Of a stretch of DNA of 64,000 nucleotides, positions 1 through 8,295 are shown piece by piece; the first letter of the stretch is position 1; each line of letters starts with the position of its first letter. The position numbers were made by a program, and so were the translations under genes. The notes beneath the pieces were generated by a model, which had not been told where the DNA came from, did not search any database, and saw nothing but the letters and a program-made list of their open reading frames with translations. The stretch comes from Nitrospira sp. (GTDB lineage: Bacteria > Nitrospirota > Nitrospiria > Nitrospirales > UBA8639): contig WTGX01000004.1 of assembly GCA_011523385.1 (NCBI GenBank), forward strand, positions 62,001 through 126,000. Reading direction: 5' to 3'.

Positions 1-913
1 GGCGCTCAAAGCGGCCGAAGTCGTGGACTGTGTTCGCATCAATCCCGGAAACATCGGACCGTGGTGGCGATTGGCCGAAGTGATCAAAGCGGTGCAAGAC
101 CGGGGCATTCCCCTCAGGGTCGGTGTCAACGGTGGTTCGTTGGAACGTCCTCTGTTGGACAAGTACGGGTATCCCACGGCCGAGGCCCTGGCTGAATCGG
201 CATTGAACGCCGTCCATGCCATTGAGGATATGGGCTTCACGAACATGAAGGTGTCGTTGAAAGCCTCGGACGTGCACATGGCCGTTGACGCGTATTGGTT
301 GTTTGCCCATCAATCGGATTATCCCCTTCATATCGGGATCACCGAGGCGGGGACTGCCAGTACCGGCGCCGTCAAATCCGCCATCGGATTGGGCTGGTTG
401 TTGTCTCAGGGGATCGGCGACACCTTGAGGGTCTCGCTGGCCGCCGATCCCGTGGAAGAAGTGAAGGTTGGCTTTGAGATTCTCAAGTCCCTGGAGCTTC
501 GTCATCGCGGGGTAAACGTCATAGCCTGTCCGACTTGCGGCCGGGTCGAAATCGACGTGGTGCGACTGGCCGAGGAACTGGAAAAACGGCTCAGTCATAT
601 CAAAATGCCCTTAAACGTGTCCGTTCTGGGTTGTGTGGTGAATGGTATCGGCGAAGGGAAAGAGGCGGACATCGGCATTGCGGGCGGGCAGGGCATGGGA
701 ATCCTGTTCAAAAAAGGGAAGCTGGTCAAAAAAGTGCCGTCGGAACAATTGATGGATGTCCTCATCGAAGAAGTCGAACTGATGGCGTTGGAACAGAATG
801 ACTCGCGTGAAGAAACCTCCTCCTCCTCCTCCTCCTCCTCCTCGGATGCCTTCCAGGTTGCCGCTCCTTCTGACACCCCCAATCGCGAACTTCCGGTTTT
901 CTCCTCACGCTGA
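1..913 (+). CDS. ispG: 4-hydroxy-3-methylbut-2-enyl diphosphate synthase, 3' part
   Basis: Late MEP-pathway enzyme (isoprenoid precursors) that reductively opens MEcPP to HMBPP with a [4Fe-4S] cluster. The frame is open from base 2, so the true start lies upstream and about 304 residues are visible. The cluster-ligand region is clear: CPTC near bases 524-535 and a third Cys in LGCVVNGIGE near 627-656, the typical IspG C-terminal pattern. The C-terminus continues past the usual end into a low-complexity tail with nine consecutive serines (eight TCC, one TCG) and about 20 further residues. It sits upstream of hpnH, which fits a shared isoprenoid/hopanoid theme, although a tRNA gene lies between. 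Identity is very secure; only the tail is odd. Confidence 0.96.
   Translation, partial: ALKAAEVVDCVRINPGNIGPWWRLAEVIKAVQDRGIPLRVGVNGGSLERPLLDKYGYPTAEALAESALNAVHAIEDMGFTNMKVSLKASDVHMAVDAYWLFAHQSDYPLHIGITEAGTASTGAVKSAIGLGWLLSQGIGDTLRVSLAADPVEEVKVGFEILKSLELRHRGVNVIACPTCGRVEIDVVRLAEELEKRLSHIKMPLNVSVLGCVVNGIGEGKEADIGIAGGQGMGILFKKGKLVKKVPSEQLMDVLIEEVELMALEQNDSREETSSSSSSSSSDAFQVAAPSDTPNRELPVFSSR
816..844 (+). repeat. TCC trinucleotide microsatellite inside ispG
   Basis: Eight perfect TCC units followed by TCG encode a serine run in the C-terminal tail of IspG. Slippage here would change the tail by whole residues without shifting frame. No function is implied. Confidence 0.9.
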
Positions 914-966
914 CTCCCGCAGCTTCGATACAGGATCCTTGACGGAGGGGAGTCGCCGGAGTCTCC

Positions 967-995
967 TTGTCAGGGTTCGGGGTCCTCGCTATAAT
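967..995 (+). promoter_or_regulatory. sigma70-type promoter of tRNA-Cys
   Basis: TTGTCA at 967-972 and a perfect TATAAT at 990-995 are separated by 17 bases. The expected start is about 1002, so the primary transcript would begin within a few bases of the mature tRNA 5' end at 1004. Confidence 0.85.
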
Positions 996-1003
996 GGCGT
1001 GCG

Positions 1004-1079
1004 GGCGCCGTACCCAAGTGGCTAAGGGAGCAGTCTGCAAAACTGCGATTCAGCGGTTCGATCCCGCTCGGCGCCTCCA
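1004..1079 (+). tRNA. tRNA-Cys (anticodon GCA)
   Basis: Full cloverleaf. Acceptor GGCGCCG pairs with CGGCGCC at 1069-1075, anticodon stem GCAGT/ACTGC carries loop CTGCAAA with anticodon GCA, and the T arm has GGTTCGATCC. Discriminator base U and an encoded CCA at 1077-1079 fit a cysteine tRNA. Confidence 0.97.
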
Positions 1080-1125
1080 TAACCGTTTTATCTCGTAACT
1101 TGAATGGAAAGGCTCCCGGGAACCC

Positions 1126-2142
1126 ATGGCTGTTCCTCTCTCTCAGATGCTGAAGGTCACCAGCTACGTGATCGCGCAGAAACTCAAGGGCGTCGAACGC
1201 TATCCGTTGGTGTTGATGCTGGAGCCGCTCTTTCGATGTAATCTGGCCTGTGCCGGTTGCGGAAAAATCCAATATCCCGAACATGTCCTGGACCGGCGTT
1301 TAACGCCTGAACAATGTTGGGCGGCGGCTGAAGAATGTGGCGCCCCCGTGATCAGCATTCCCGGCGGGGAGCCACTCATTCATCCCGAGATGCCGGAAAT
1401 CGTTCGAGGATTGGTGCGCCGCAAGAAATTCGTGTATTTGTGCACGAATGCGATCCTGTTGGAACGCAAACTGGACGAGTATGAACCCTCCGACCGGTTG
1501 ATTTTCAGTATTCACATGGATGGATTGCGCGAGGAACATGATCTCGCAGTCTGTCGTGACGGGGTCTATGACGTGGCGACCAAAGCGATCAAAAGTGCCT
1601 TGAAAAGAGGATTCCGCGTCACGACCAACACGACCCTGTTCAACGATGCCAATCCGCCACGGGTTAGAGCCTTTTTTGACGAGATGATGGATCTGGGGGT
1701 GGAGGGGATGATGATTTCCCCGGGCTATAGCTACGAAAAGGCGCCTGACCAACATGGTTTTTTGAAGCGTCAGCGGACGCGCCAACTGTTTTCTGACCTG
1801 CTTGGGAAGAGAAAACGTCGCTGGCGATTTAACCAGTCACCGCTGTTCCTGGAATTTCTCATGGGCAAACGTGATTATCAATGTACCCCGTGGGGAAATC
1901 CCACCTATAATATTTTCGGTTGGCAGAAGCCCTGCTACCTCTTGCAGGATGGATACGTGTCGAGTTTCAAGGAATTGCTCGAGACGACGGAGTGGGAACG
2001 GTACGGCGTGGGGCGCCATGAGCAATGTCGGGACTGCATGGTGCATTGTGGGTTCGAAGCTTCGGCCGTGGAGGAAACGTTTGGTTCGTGGTCCGGGTTG
2101 GCCGGGACCGTGAGGGCCATGTTGTTCCCGAACGTCACCTGA
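1126..2142 (+). CDS. hpnH: Hopanoid biosynthesis radical SAM protein HpnH
   Basis: 338 residues. HpnH attaches the adenosyl moiety of S-adenosylmethionine to diploptene, the first step in extended (C35) hopanoids, at the cytoplasmic membrane. The radical SAM motif CNLACAGC (CxxxCxxC) is at about residues 37-44, followed by SIPGGEP, the glycine-rich SAM-binding segment. A second Cys cluster near the C-terminus (CRDCMVHC) resembles an auxiliary or SPASM-like ligand set. Length and motif order match the family. It begins 46 bases after tRNA-Cys and is followed within 28 bases by a small conserved gene, probably co-transcribed. The ATG at 1126 gives the family-typical N-terminus. Confidence 0.95.
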   Translation: MAVPLSQMLKVTSYVIAQKLKGVERYPLVLMLEPLFRCNLACAGCGKIQYPEHVLDRRLTPEQCWAAAEECGAPVISIPGGEPLIHPEMPEIVRGLVRRKKFVYLCTNAILLERKLDEYEPSDRLIFSIHMDGLREEHDLAVCRDGVYDVATKAIKSALKRGFRVTTNTTLFNDANPPRVRAFFDEMMDLGVEGMMISPGYSYEKAPDQHGFLKRQRTRQLFSDLLGKRKRRWRFNQSPLFLEFLMGKRDYQCTPWGNPTYNIFGWQKPCYLLQDGYVSSFKELLETTEWERYGVGRHEQCRDCMVHCGFEASAVEETFGSWSGLAGTVRAMLFPNVT

Positions 2143-2170
2143 TGCCCTTCTTGCCGGTTTCCACGGTACG

Positions 2171-2515
2171 GTGTTTATGTCTCAGGATGGGCTTGAAGAT
2201 CCTTCCGCGCAAAGCCTTCAGGGGGCAGTTTTCCATCCCGGCTCCCAGCAGGAGTTGCAAAGCGTCATTGAATTGGCTTTCGGCTACCGGGGGGACATTA
2301 CTCTGGAATTGAAATCCCGGGAACGGATCAACGGCTATCTGTTTAATCGCGTGTTGAATGGTCCGCACTCCTACGTGGAAATGTTTCAGGCTGCTCATTC
2401 GAGTCCACGGAGAATTCCCTGCCACGAGATTCACGCCTTCCATTTTACGGGACATGATACGGCCTCCGGAGAATCCTGGGAAGCCTGGATTCGAACACGC
2501 CGGCAGGAGAAGTAG
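2171..2515 (+). CDS. Small conserved protein downstream of hpnH
   Basis: 114 residues from a GTG at 2171; an ATG at 2177 is an equally good start, since neither has a convincing ribosome site. The central part (about residues 27-55) alternates short beta strands around GDITLELKSRERINGYLFNR. This resembles small beta-barrel proteins of Sm/LSm-like layout in which a solvent-exposed sheet binds a ligand. The segment HEIHAFHFTGHDTASG followed by SWEAW is distinctive, and I recall similar proteins in other bacteria without a settled function. No signal peptide or membrane segment is seen. The 28-base gap to hpnH suggests the same transcript. Function is unknown; the fold remark is inference. Confidence 0.7.
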   Translation: MFMSQDGLEDPSAQSLQGAVFHPGSQQELQSVIELAFGYRGDITLELKSRERINGYLFNRVLNGPHSYVEMFQAAHSSPRRIPCHEIHAFHFTGHDTASGESWEAWIRTRRQEK

Positions 2516-2992
2516 AAATACGGGCTGGACCCAGGCCATGATTATTGACAGATGAAAGCCCCTTATGCTAGAAGTCACGGACCTTTTTGCCCAGCATTTC
2601 CCTTCCTGTCAAACGGTTGGTTAAGGATTGAGGTGTGGTCTCTCCAAAGGAAAAACGGATCATCTGGATAGGCTCTCCGAAGTGGCAAGCACCGGACTCG
2701 ATTCTACGCAGCCCGTCATACGCTATCCCGCTCCAATATGACCATGTTGTGGCTCGTCGAGAGGGCCATGGCGCTTAAGAACATGACCGTCGGTCATCCT
2801 GACTGTGCAGACAGATAGGGGAAGAAGGCCAAGGGAAATTTTTTCCGAAATGCACCGAAATGCATTATGTGGGGAAAGGAATTCCCTTGTAAGGCTGAAG
2901 GAAGGTTTCTCAGGGAAAAGAAGACAGCAAAAAGCAGAGGTTTTGACACACAGGTCGTCTTTTGACCGGCTAAAGCGAATATAGGGGGGATT
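2516..2992. other. Intergenic region upstream of the respiratory operon
   Basis: 477 bases with no convincing gene. It holds a perfect tandem of a 10-base unit, CCGAAATGCA, at 2845-2864 (one DNA turn per unit), and a consensus -35 box TTGACA at 2943-2948. I could not find a good -10 box at normal spacing, so the promoter is not assigned. The region should contain the control signals for the 11-gene cluster beginning at 2993. Confidence 0.5.
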
Positions 2993-3619
2993 ATGGAGAA
3001 GGATACATGCCAAAAAATGATGAATCTTGTTGCCGTTGTGGCATTGGGATGGACGTTATCAGCCTGCGGAGAAGCCAAGCCGCCGGCCCCACCGCCTCCG
3101 GCACCTCCGGAATATGCCGATAAGCATATGCCGGATGGCTATTGGAATAATCCGGAGATTATTGAACAAGGGAAGGCGATCTTTACCGGTGTGGAAAATA
3201 TCGACGTGAATTGCGCCAGTTGCCACGGCAAGGACGGGAAGCCCGTCAAGGCCGGAGCCCGGGATTTTCGCAAGGGTGATTTCATGAAGCTGTTCTCTGA
3301 TTCCCAATGGTTCTGGCGCGTTTCCGAGGGGGTCAAGGGAACCAAAATGAAGGCTTGGAAATCAAAGCTGTCCGAGGATGAGCGGTGGAAGGTGATTGCC
3401 TATGAGTCGACCTTTGGGTTGAAAGGCCAGGAATATAGTGTCGCTGAGCAGAAATGGGTCCCCGCTGGGACGGCCAAGACGGCTGAGGAGGTAGCCGCTG
3501 AAAGGAATAAGGCTGCAGAAGGTGCAGCAGCCCCGGTGGCTGAAGAGGCGGCGGCTCCGGCGAATGGAGAGGCAGCCGCTCCGAATGGAGAAGCAGCCGG
3601 AGGAGAATCTCCCCGGTAA
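2993..3619 (+). CDS. Monohaem cytochrome c lipoprotein
   Basis: 208 residues. A short hydrophobic N-terminus ends in lipobox LSAC (Cys25), then a Pro/Ala linker (residues 28-39) leads into a class I-like cytochrome c domain with one haem site, CASCH, at residues 74-78. Candidate methionine ligands lie in the KGTKMKAW region. The last 50 residues are an Ala/Glu/Pro-rich low-complexity tail. It should be a membrane-anchored electron carrier on the periplasmic side. As first gene of the respiratory cluster, 53 bases before the bd-like gene, it probably exchanges electrons with that complex. There is no enzyme signature beyond haem binding. Confidence 0.88.
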   Translation: MEKDTCQKMMNLVAVVALGWTLSACGEAKPPAPPPPAPPEYADKHMPDGYWNNPEIIEQGKAIFTGVENIDVNCASCHGKDGKPVKAGARDFRKGDFMKLFSDSQWFWRVSEGVKGTKMKAWKSKLSEDERWKVIAYESTFGLKGQEYSVAEQKWVPAGTAKTAEEVAAERNKAAEGAAAPVAEEAAAPANGEAAAPNGEAAGGESPR

Positions 3620-3672
3620 CGCGGGCGATTCCCACGTTTTTTGCGGCATAAACGATAAGGAGGCCACCACCC

Positions 3673-5385
3673 TTGAAAACCTTAACCCGCAGTTCTGTGA
3701 TATTGGTAGGACTTGTGCTGGGCGGGCTTGCCGTCGCCTATGCCCAGTCTCCGGCTCCCCCGCCTGTGGAGTTTCCCTACACCGGGAATCGGACGGGGGT
3801 GTGGATCGTGGCCCAACTTCATATCTTGTTTGCGGCCTTCATCCTGGGAGCTCCGATATTCGCCGTGGTGTCGGAATGGTTGGGCTATAAAAACCAGGAC
3901 CCGAAGTATGATCGACTGGCCAAGGAAGTCACCAAAGTCACGGTGATCCTCTATAGTATGACCGCTTTGACGGGCGGGCTGTTTATTTTTGTCCTGCTCG
4001 CCACCTATCCCGGTTTCACCACTTGGCTCATCCAACATTTTTTCCTGATTTTCGCCGTGGTGTATCCGGTCCTGTTTATTCTCGAAACCATTATTCTGTA
4101 CGCGTATTTTTACTCCTGGGATTCCATGAAGGGTGAAAAGAAAGCCCGGCATATTGCCATCGGCGTCCTGTTGAACGTCGTCGGCACGGTCACGTTGTTC
4201 GTCATTGACGGTCCGACGGCGTTTATGAACACGCCTGCCAAATCCGCCGAAGGGGTCTCGTTGATTCAATTCGTTCAATCAGCGGGTCTGTGGGACAAGG
4301 TTGCCAATTACAGTTGGATGCCCCTGAATCTCCATCGGTTGGTCGGAAACGTGACGTTCGGCGGGTTCATCGCGGGACTGGTGGCGGCGTACATGTACAT
4401 GGGAGCCAAGACGGATGAAGAGCGTTCTTATTATGACTGGATGGGGTTCGTGGGAAATATGATCGGGGTGGGCGCCCTCCTGTTTCTCCCCTTCATGGGG
4501 TATCTCCTGGCCTATGAACTCTGTGATTACGACGCGTCCATCTGCCCGTACATGATGGCGGACCAACTGTCGATGTTTTTTGAGATGCAGGGAGCCATGG
4601 TCGGCCTGATCTTCCTGGCCAGCAATTATTATATCTGGCTGAGTATGAAGCGGATTCAAGGCGTGGAGCAGGTGCGTATCTCCGGGATGGTCATGCTTGC
4701 CGTGATTCTCATTCCGGCGGTCATGGGTGTCGCCTGGAAAATGTTCCCGCCACCGGAATGGCAGTCGCTGATTTTCCTGGCGGCACTGATCGTGCTGCCG
4801 CCGGTATTGAGCAGGCTTCCGGGTTTGCGATTTACCGTGTCGTCCTTCACCATGATCAAGGTCGGATTTCTGATGATCGTGGTCGCCAACGCCATCTGGA
4901 TGACGCCGCACGGATTCGTGGCGACACAGGGGCTGGCCACCGAAGAATTGGAACTGCCCTCCTGGGCCAGTGAATTGGCGCTGATGCCGGCGAAAAACGC
5001 GGCCGCGTTTACGCTGGTCTTTCTGACCATCGTCAACTATATTCTCTATAACCGGGCCATCAGGAGCGGCACCATTATCTGGGGGAAGATCGACTTCACG
5101 TCCCAATTCGTCCTGATCTTCCTGGCGTTCAGTGCCATCTGGACCATGGGCCTGATGGGGACGGTCCGATCCCTCACGAGAAAATACTTTCACGTGTATA
5201 ACCTTGTGCCGGACTTCACCCCCGAAGCCTTTACGCCCACGCTGGCCTATTCCGCCTGGTGGATTACGGGTGTCACCCTGGTCTTTTATCTCGTCGTAAG
5301 TTTCGCCATTATCGTGACGTTAAGAACCACCGGCCAAAAGACCGGGGCCCCGCAAGGAACTCCGGTGCCCGCCGGTGCGGAGTAA
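3673..5385 (+). CDS. Cytochrome bd-like membrane subunit 1 (CydA-related)
   Basis: 570 residues with about 13 predicted membrane helices and an N-terminal signal-like helix ending near VAYAQS. The TTG start is chosen because AAGGAGG lies at 3658-3664. Two histidines occupy positions expected of CydA haem ligands: His50 in AQLHILFAAF and His221 in LNLHRLVGNVTFGG. The CydA Q-loop signature GRQPW is not present, and no CydB partner is encoded nearby, so this is not a canonical bd quinol oxidase. Related bd-like proteins are known from Nitrospira and Leptospirillum, where their role is debated. It is a paralogue of the protein at 9259-11115. Here it sits between cytochrome c genes and a Rieske/cytochrome b pair, suggesting a subunit of one complex. 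Confidence 0.85.
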   Translation: MKTLTRSSVILVGLVLGGLAVAYAQSPAPPPVEFPYTGNRTGVWIVAQLHILFAAFILGAPIFAVVSEWLGYKNQDPKYDRLAKEVTKVTVILYSMTALTGGLFIFVLLATYPGFTTWLIQHFFLIFAVVYPVLFILETIILYAYFYSWDSMKGEKKARHIAIGVLLNVVGTVTLFVIDGPTAFMNTPAKSAEGVSLIQFVQSAGLWDKVANYSWMPLNLHRLVGNVTFGGFIAGLVAAYMYMGAKTDEERSYYDWMGFVGNMIGVGALLFLPFMGYLLAYELCDYDASICPYMMADQLSMFFEMQGAMVGLIFLASNYYIWLSMKRIQGVEQVRISGMVMLAVILIPAVMGVAWKMFPPPEWQSLIFLAALIVLPPVLSRLPGLRFTVSSFTMIKVGFLMIVVANAIWMTPHGFVATQGLATEELELPSWASELALMPAKNAAAFTLVFLTIVNYILYNRAIRSGTIIWGKIDFTSQFVLIFLAFSAIWTMGLMGTVRSLTRKYFHVYNLVPDFTPEAFTPTLAYSAWWITGVTLVFYLVVSFAIIVTLRTTGQKTGAPQGTPVPAGAE

Positions 5386-5403
5386 CGGAGGTGGGAAGCG
5401 AGT

Positions 5404-6210
5404 ATGGCTGAGCAAAGTTTGACGCGAAACATCATCAAGAAAGGCATCATTGGCGTCCTTCTGGGGATTGGCTTGGCAGGGGTGGCCAAGGCCACGCACT
5501 TTCCCCTCGTCTTCCAGGTCATGTTCTTTATTTATGCCATGCTCGGTGCCGGTGTGTTCATCCTGCTGGATGCGCCCTCCCTGAATCGTCTTGAGGGCAT
5601 CAAGGCGATCATCGGCCTGGTGCTGTTTTACCTGGTGCTTTCCGGGGTCTACATCGGCGGAGCGAGTGGCCTGCCCCAGTACGACCCGGAAGTCGAAAAA
5701 GGAAAAATCGAAAAGATCCTGAAAGCACGCCGGGCAAGGACCCAGCAAGGCAAAGCCGAAGAGCTGATCGCACGGGCCAAAGCCCTGAATGAGCGCGCCG
5801 TCTCGATCGAGCAACAATTGAAAGTCCTGGGCGGTGGCGTACAGGTCGTGGAGGAAGCCGCGACGCCCGCCTCAACGGCAGCGGCCGGGGACCTGGTGGC
5901 GCTCGGCAAAGAGCAATGGGAACTGCAAGAGTGTTACAACTGTCACAAACTCTTTGGAAAAGGCGGAAAGAAGCGGGGGCCGGAACTGGACAACATCGGC
6001 AATCTCATGACGCCTGAGGCCCTTCGGCAAAAAATCCTCGATCCCAAAAGCTGGAAGGCCGAAGGGTTCGACAAGCAGTACAAGAAGGGCAAAATGCCGG
6101 ACAAGTATAAAGATTTGATGTTCGATGAAGAGGTCGACGCGCTGGTGGCCTTTTTGGCGACGCTGAAAGACGCCTCGGTGAACACACCGAAACCCATCAA
6201 AATGAAATAA
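5404..6210 (+). CDS. Membrane-anchored monohaem cytochrome c
   Basis: 268 residues. Three hydrophobic helices occupy roughly residues 12-100. A charged coiled-coil-like stretch (residues 103-145) then leads to a C-terminal cytochrome c domain with CYNCH at residues 177-181 and probable Met ligands in KGKMPDKY. This domain order (helices, coil, haem) resembles the cytochrome c subunits of fused bc-type complexes rather than a free carrier. It starts 18 bases after the bd-like gene with a ribosome site GGAGG, and is followed 24 bases later by the Rieske gene, so it is clearly in the operon. It is likely the cytochrome c1-equivalent of the complex; that role is inference. Confidence 0.86.
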   Translation: MAEQSLTRNIIKKGIIGVLLGIGLAGVAKATHFPLVFQVMFFIYAMLGAGVFILLDAPSLNRLEGIKAIIGLVLFYLVLSGVYIGGASGLPQYDPEVEKGKIEKILKARRARTQQGKAEELIARAKALNERAVSIEQQLKVLGGGVQVVEEAATPASTAAAGDLVALGKEQWELQECYNCHKLFGKGGKKRGPELDNIGNLMTPEALRQKILDPKSWKAEGFDKQYKKGKMPDKYKDLMFDEEVDALVAFLATLKDASVNTPKPIKMK

Positions 6211-6234
6211 CCTCATCTCAGGATACGTTGGTCG

Positions 6235-7179
6235 ATGCAACCGAAAATCAAGGCTAAAGCGCGGTGTGCCGACGGGGAAGTCGGCAGTATTTCCAAGGTC
6301 ATCGTCGATCCGTTATCCCTCGAGATCAGTCACGTGGTGGTCCGGGAGGGGAGCGGGCAAGGCGTAGACCGGCAGGTTCCGGTCGGCCAGGTCCTGGAAA
6401 TCCCGAATGAAGAAGAGATCGTTTTGCGGGGGTCTCTGGAGGAATTCAGGGCGTGTCCCGTGCTGGATCGCGAGGCCTACGTTACGCATCATGAGGTGGA
6501 AATCGCCCACTTGGAAGATCGTCTCCACGTGGAGCCTGGCGAAATTCTCGTGCCCAGTCCCCGGCTCGAACAGGGGGTGCCCCGCCGCAGCTTTTTCATG
6601 AACATGACGCATGCCATCGGAACGTTAATTGCCCTTCCTCTGGCGTTCCCGGTTCTAAAATATATCATGAAGCCCATGTACAAGCCGTTCGATAATTCGT
6701 GGTTTTCCGTTGGAAACGTCCGCAAGATAAGAAAAGAAAACATCGGATACCAGTTCAAGTTTACGCGGGGCTTCAAGGAAGCGTTCATGCCCGAACAGCA
6801 AATCGAAAAAAACATCTGGGTCGTGAAGGCCACGCCTGAAGTCCAAAAGGCGGTCTACGGCGGGAAAGACAAAAAGTTTTATGACCATAAGGGAGAGTTG
6901 GTGTGGGTGAATAAAGCCAAGGCGCCCTACATCGGATTTTCCGGAAAATGCCCGCATTTGGGATGCGGGTACAAGTGGCGCAGGACGAAGAATTTTCCCG
7001 ACGGGGTCTTTCTGTGCCCCTGTCATTTAAGCATCTATGACGAGGCGGGCAAAGTGCTGGACGGCCCGGCTCCGCGGCCGCTCGACGTCCTGCCGATGCA
7101 AGTCAATGCCGCCGGGGAAGTGCAGATCATCGACGTCGAATACAAGGCCGGAGTGAAAAGCCAAATCCGGCTGCTGTAG
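6235..7179 (+). CDS. Rieske iron-sulfur protein with N-terminal PRC-barrel-like domain
   Basis: 314 residues. The C-terminal domain carries the two Rieske boxes: CPHLGC (Cys239, His241, Cys244) and CPCHLS (Cys261, Cys263, His264), giving two Cys and two His for the [2Fe-2S] cluster plus the usual disulfide pair. A membrane anchor is at about residues 123-142. The first about 90 residues (AKARCADGEVGSISKVIVDP) look like a PRC-barrel domain, an uncommon fusion for a Rieske subunit. It should take electrons from quinol and hand them to the cytochrome c subunit. It is tightly packed with the cytochrome b gene 8 bases downstream. The Rieske call is firm; the PRC call is by eye. Confidence 0.93.
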   Translation: MQPKIKAKARCADGEVGSISKVIVDPLSLEISHVVVREGSGQGVDRQVPVGQVLEIPNEEEIVLRGSLEEFRACPVLDREAYVTHHEVEIAHLEDRLHVEPGEILVPSPRLEQGVPRRSFFMNMTHAIGTLIALPLAFPVLKYIMKPMYKPFDNSWFSVGNVRKIRKENIGYQFKFTRGFKEAFMPEQQIEKNIWVVKATPEVQKAVYGGKDKKFYDHKGELVWVNKAKAPYIGFSGKCPHLGCGYKWRRTKNFPDGVFLCPCHLSIYDEAGKVLDGPAPRPLDVLPMQVNAAGEVQIIDVEYKAGVKSQIRLL

Positions 7180-7187
7180 CATCGCTC

Positions 7188-8294
7188 ATGAGCGACAATA
7201 CCACCAACGCACCCAACGCCTTTGAAAAAGTTGTCGATTTCGTCGATGAACGGGTCGGTCTGAAGACGATTCAGGCCAAAATGTTGAATGAGCCCGTTCC
7301 CGGCGGGTCTCGATGGGCGTACGCGTTCGGGTCGTGTTTGTTGTTCATCTTCATTATGCAGGTGGTGACCGGGATTCTGTTGATGTTTTACTACGTTCCG
7401 AGCACCGATCACGCGTACGCAAGCACGCAGTACATCATTCATGAAGTGGACTACGGATGGTTTCTGCTGAGTTACCATTTTTGGGGTTCCTCGGCCATGG
7501 TCGTGATGGTGTTCGCCCATATGTCGCAAGTGTTCTTGTGGGGAGCCTATAAGAAGCCCAGGGAATTGATTTGGTTGGTCGGGCTGGCCCTCTTCGGGCT
7601 GGTCATGGCGTTTGGTTTTACAGGTTACCTGCTTCCCTGGGACCAACGGGCGTACTGGGCCACGGTCGTGGGCGTCGAGATTATGGATAAGACCCCGGTC
7701 ATCGGGGATTTCCTGAGTCGTTTTTTGAAAGGCGGACCGACCCCGGGGCAAATGACCCTGAGCCGGTTTTTTGTCATTCACGTGATGATTTTGCCGGCGG
7801 CGTTAATGGGTCTGGCCGGTCTCCATCTCTTCCTGTTCCGGAAAGCCGGACCGGCCGGTCCGTTTCGTGGAACTCCCGAACAAATCAAGGCGAAGACGGA
7901 TTATTTCTTCCCCAGGCAAATCTGGAAAGACATCGTGGCCATGGCCACGGTCTTCCTGATCATTTGCACGTTGGCGTTTATCGAGCCGGTCGTGTTGTTG
8001 GAAGAGGCCACGCCGGACCCGGGGGACTATCATCCGGAACCCGAATGGTATTTTCTGTTTCTCTTCCAGATGTTGCGATTGAAGATCTTTGCCGGAGAAT
8101 TCGGTCAGTTTCTGGGTGCCGTGGCGATACCCGGAGCATTTATGGGGTTCCTCGCGGCGTTGCCTTTTCTTGACAGGAATCCGGAGCGGAATATTTTTAA
8201 ACGGCCGGTTGCGCTGATCGGCTGGATCGCCATTATGGCGGTGATCCTGATTTTCACCGTTTCCGCAATTCTGAACAGGGAATTTTTGGATTAA
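7188..8294 (+). CDS. Cytochrome b subunit of a bc/b6f-type complex
   Basis: 368 residues, one polypeptide covering the b6 part and much of subunit IV. Haem b ligands are visible as two pairs: His97 and His111 in one helix, and His198 and His213 in another. The second pair is separated by 14 residues, as in b6-type proteins. The Qo-site motif PEWY is at residues 285-288. About eight membrane helices are predicted. It oxidises and reduces quinones across the membrane in complex III. Its gene lies between the Rieske gene and a membrane protein gene starting 1 base after its stop. The identity is secure; the direction of electron flow in the cell is not shown by sequence. Confidence 0.95.
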   Translation: MSDNTTNAPNAFEKVVDFVDERVGLKTIQAKMLNEPVPGGSRWAYAFGSCLLFIFIMQVVTGILLMFYYVPSTDHAYASTQYIIHEVDYGWFLLSYHFWGSSAMVVMVFAHMSQVFLWGAYKKPRELIWLVGLALFGLVMAFGFTGYLLPWDQRAYWATVVGVEIMDKTPVIGDFLSRFLKGGPTPGQMTLSRFFVIHVMILPAALMGLAGLHLFLFRKAGPAGPFRGTPEQIKAKTDYFFPRQIWKDIVAMATVFLIICTLAFIEPVVLLEEATPDPGDYHPEPEWYFLFLFQMLRLKIFAGEFGQFLGAVAIPGAFMGFLAALPFLDRNPERNIFKRPVALIGWIAIMAVILIFTVSAILNREFLD

Positions 8295-8295
8295 G

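Noticed and set aside
970-1284. Minus-strand frame of 104 codons with PSGIEPLNRS-like sequence
   Set aside because: It is the reverse reading of tRNA-Cys, a well-known spurious ORF.
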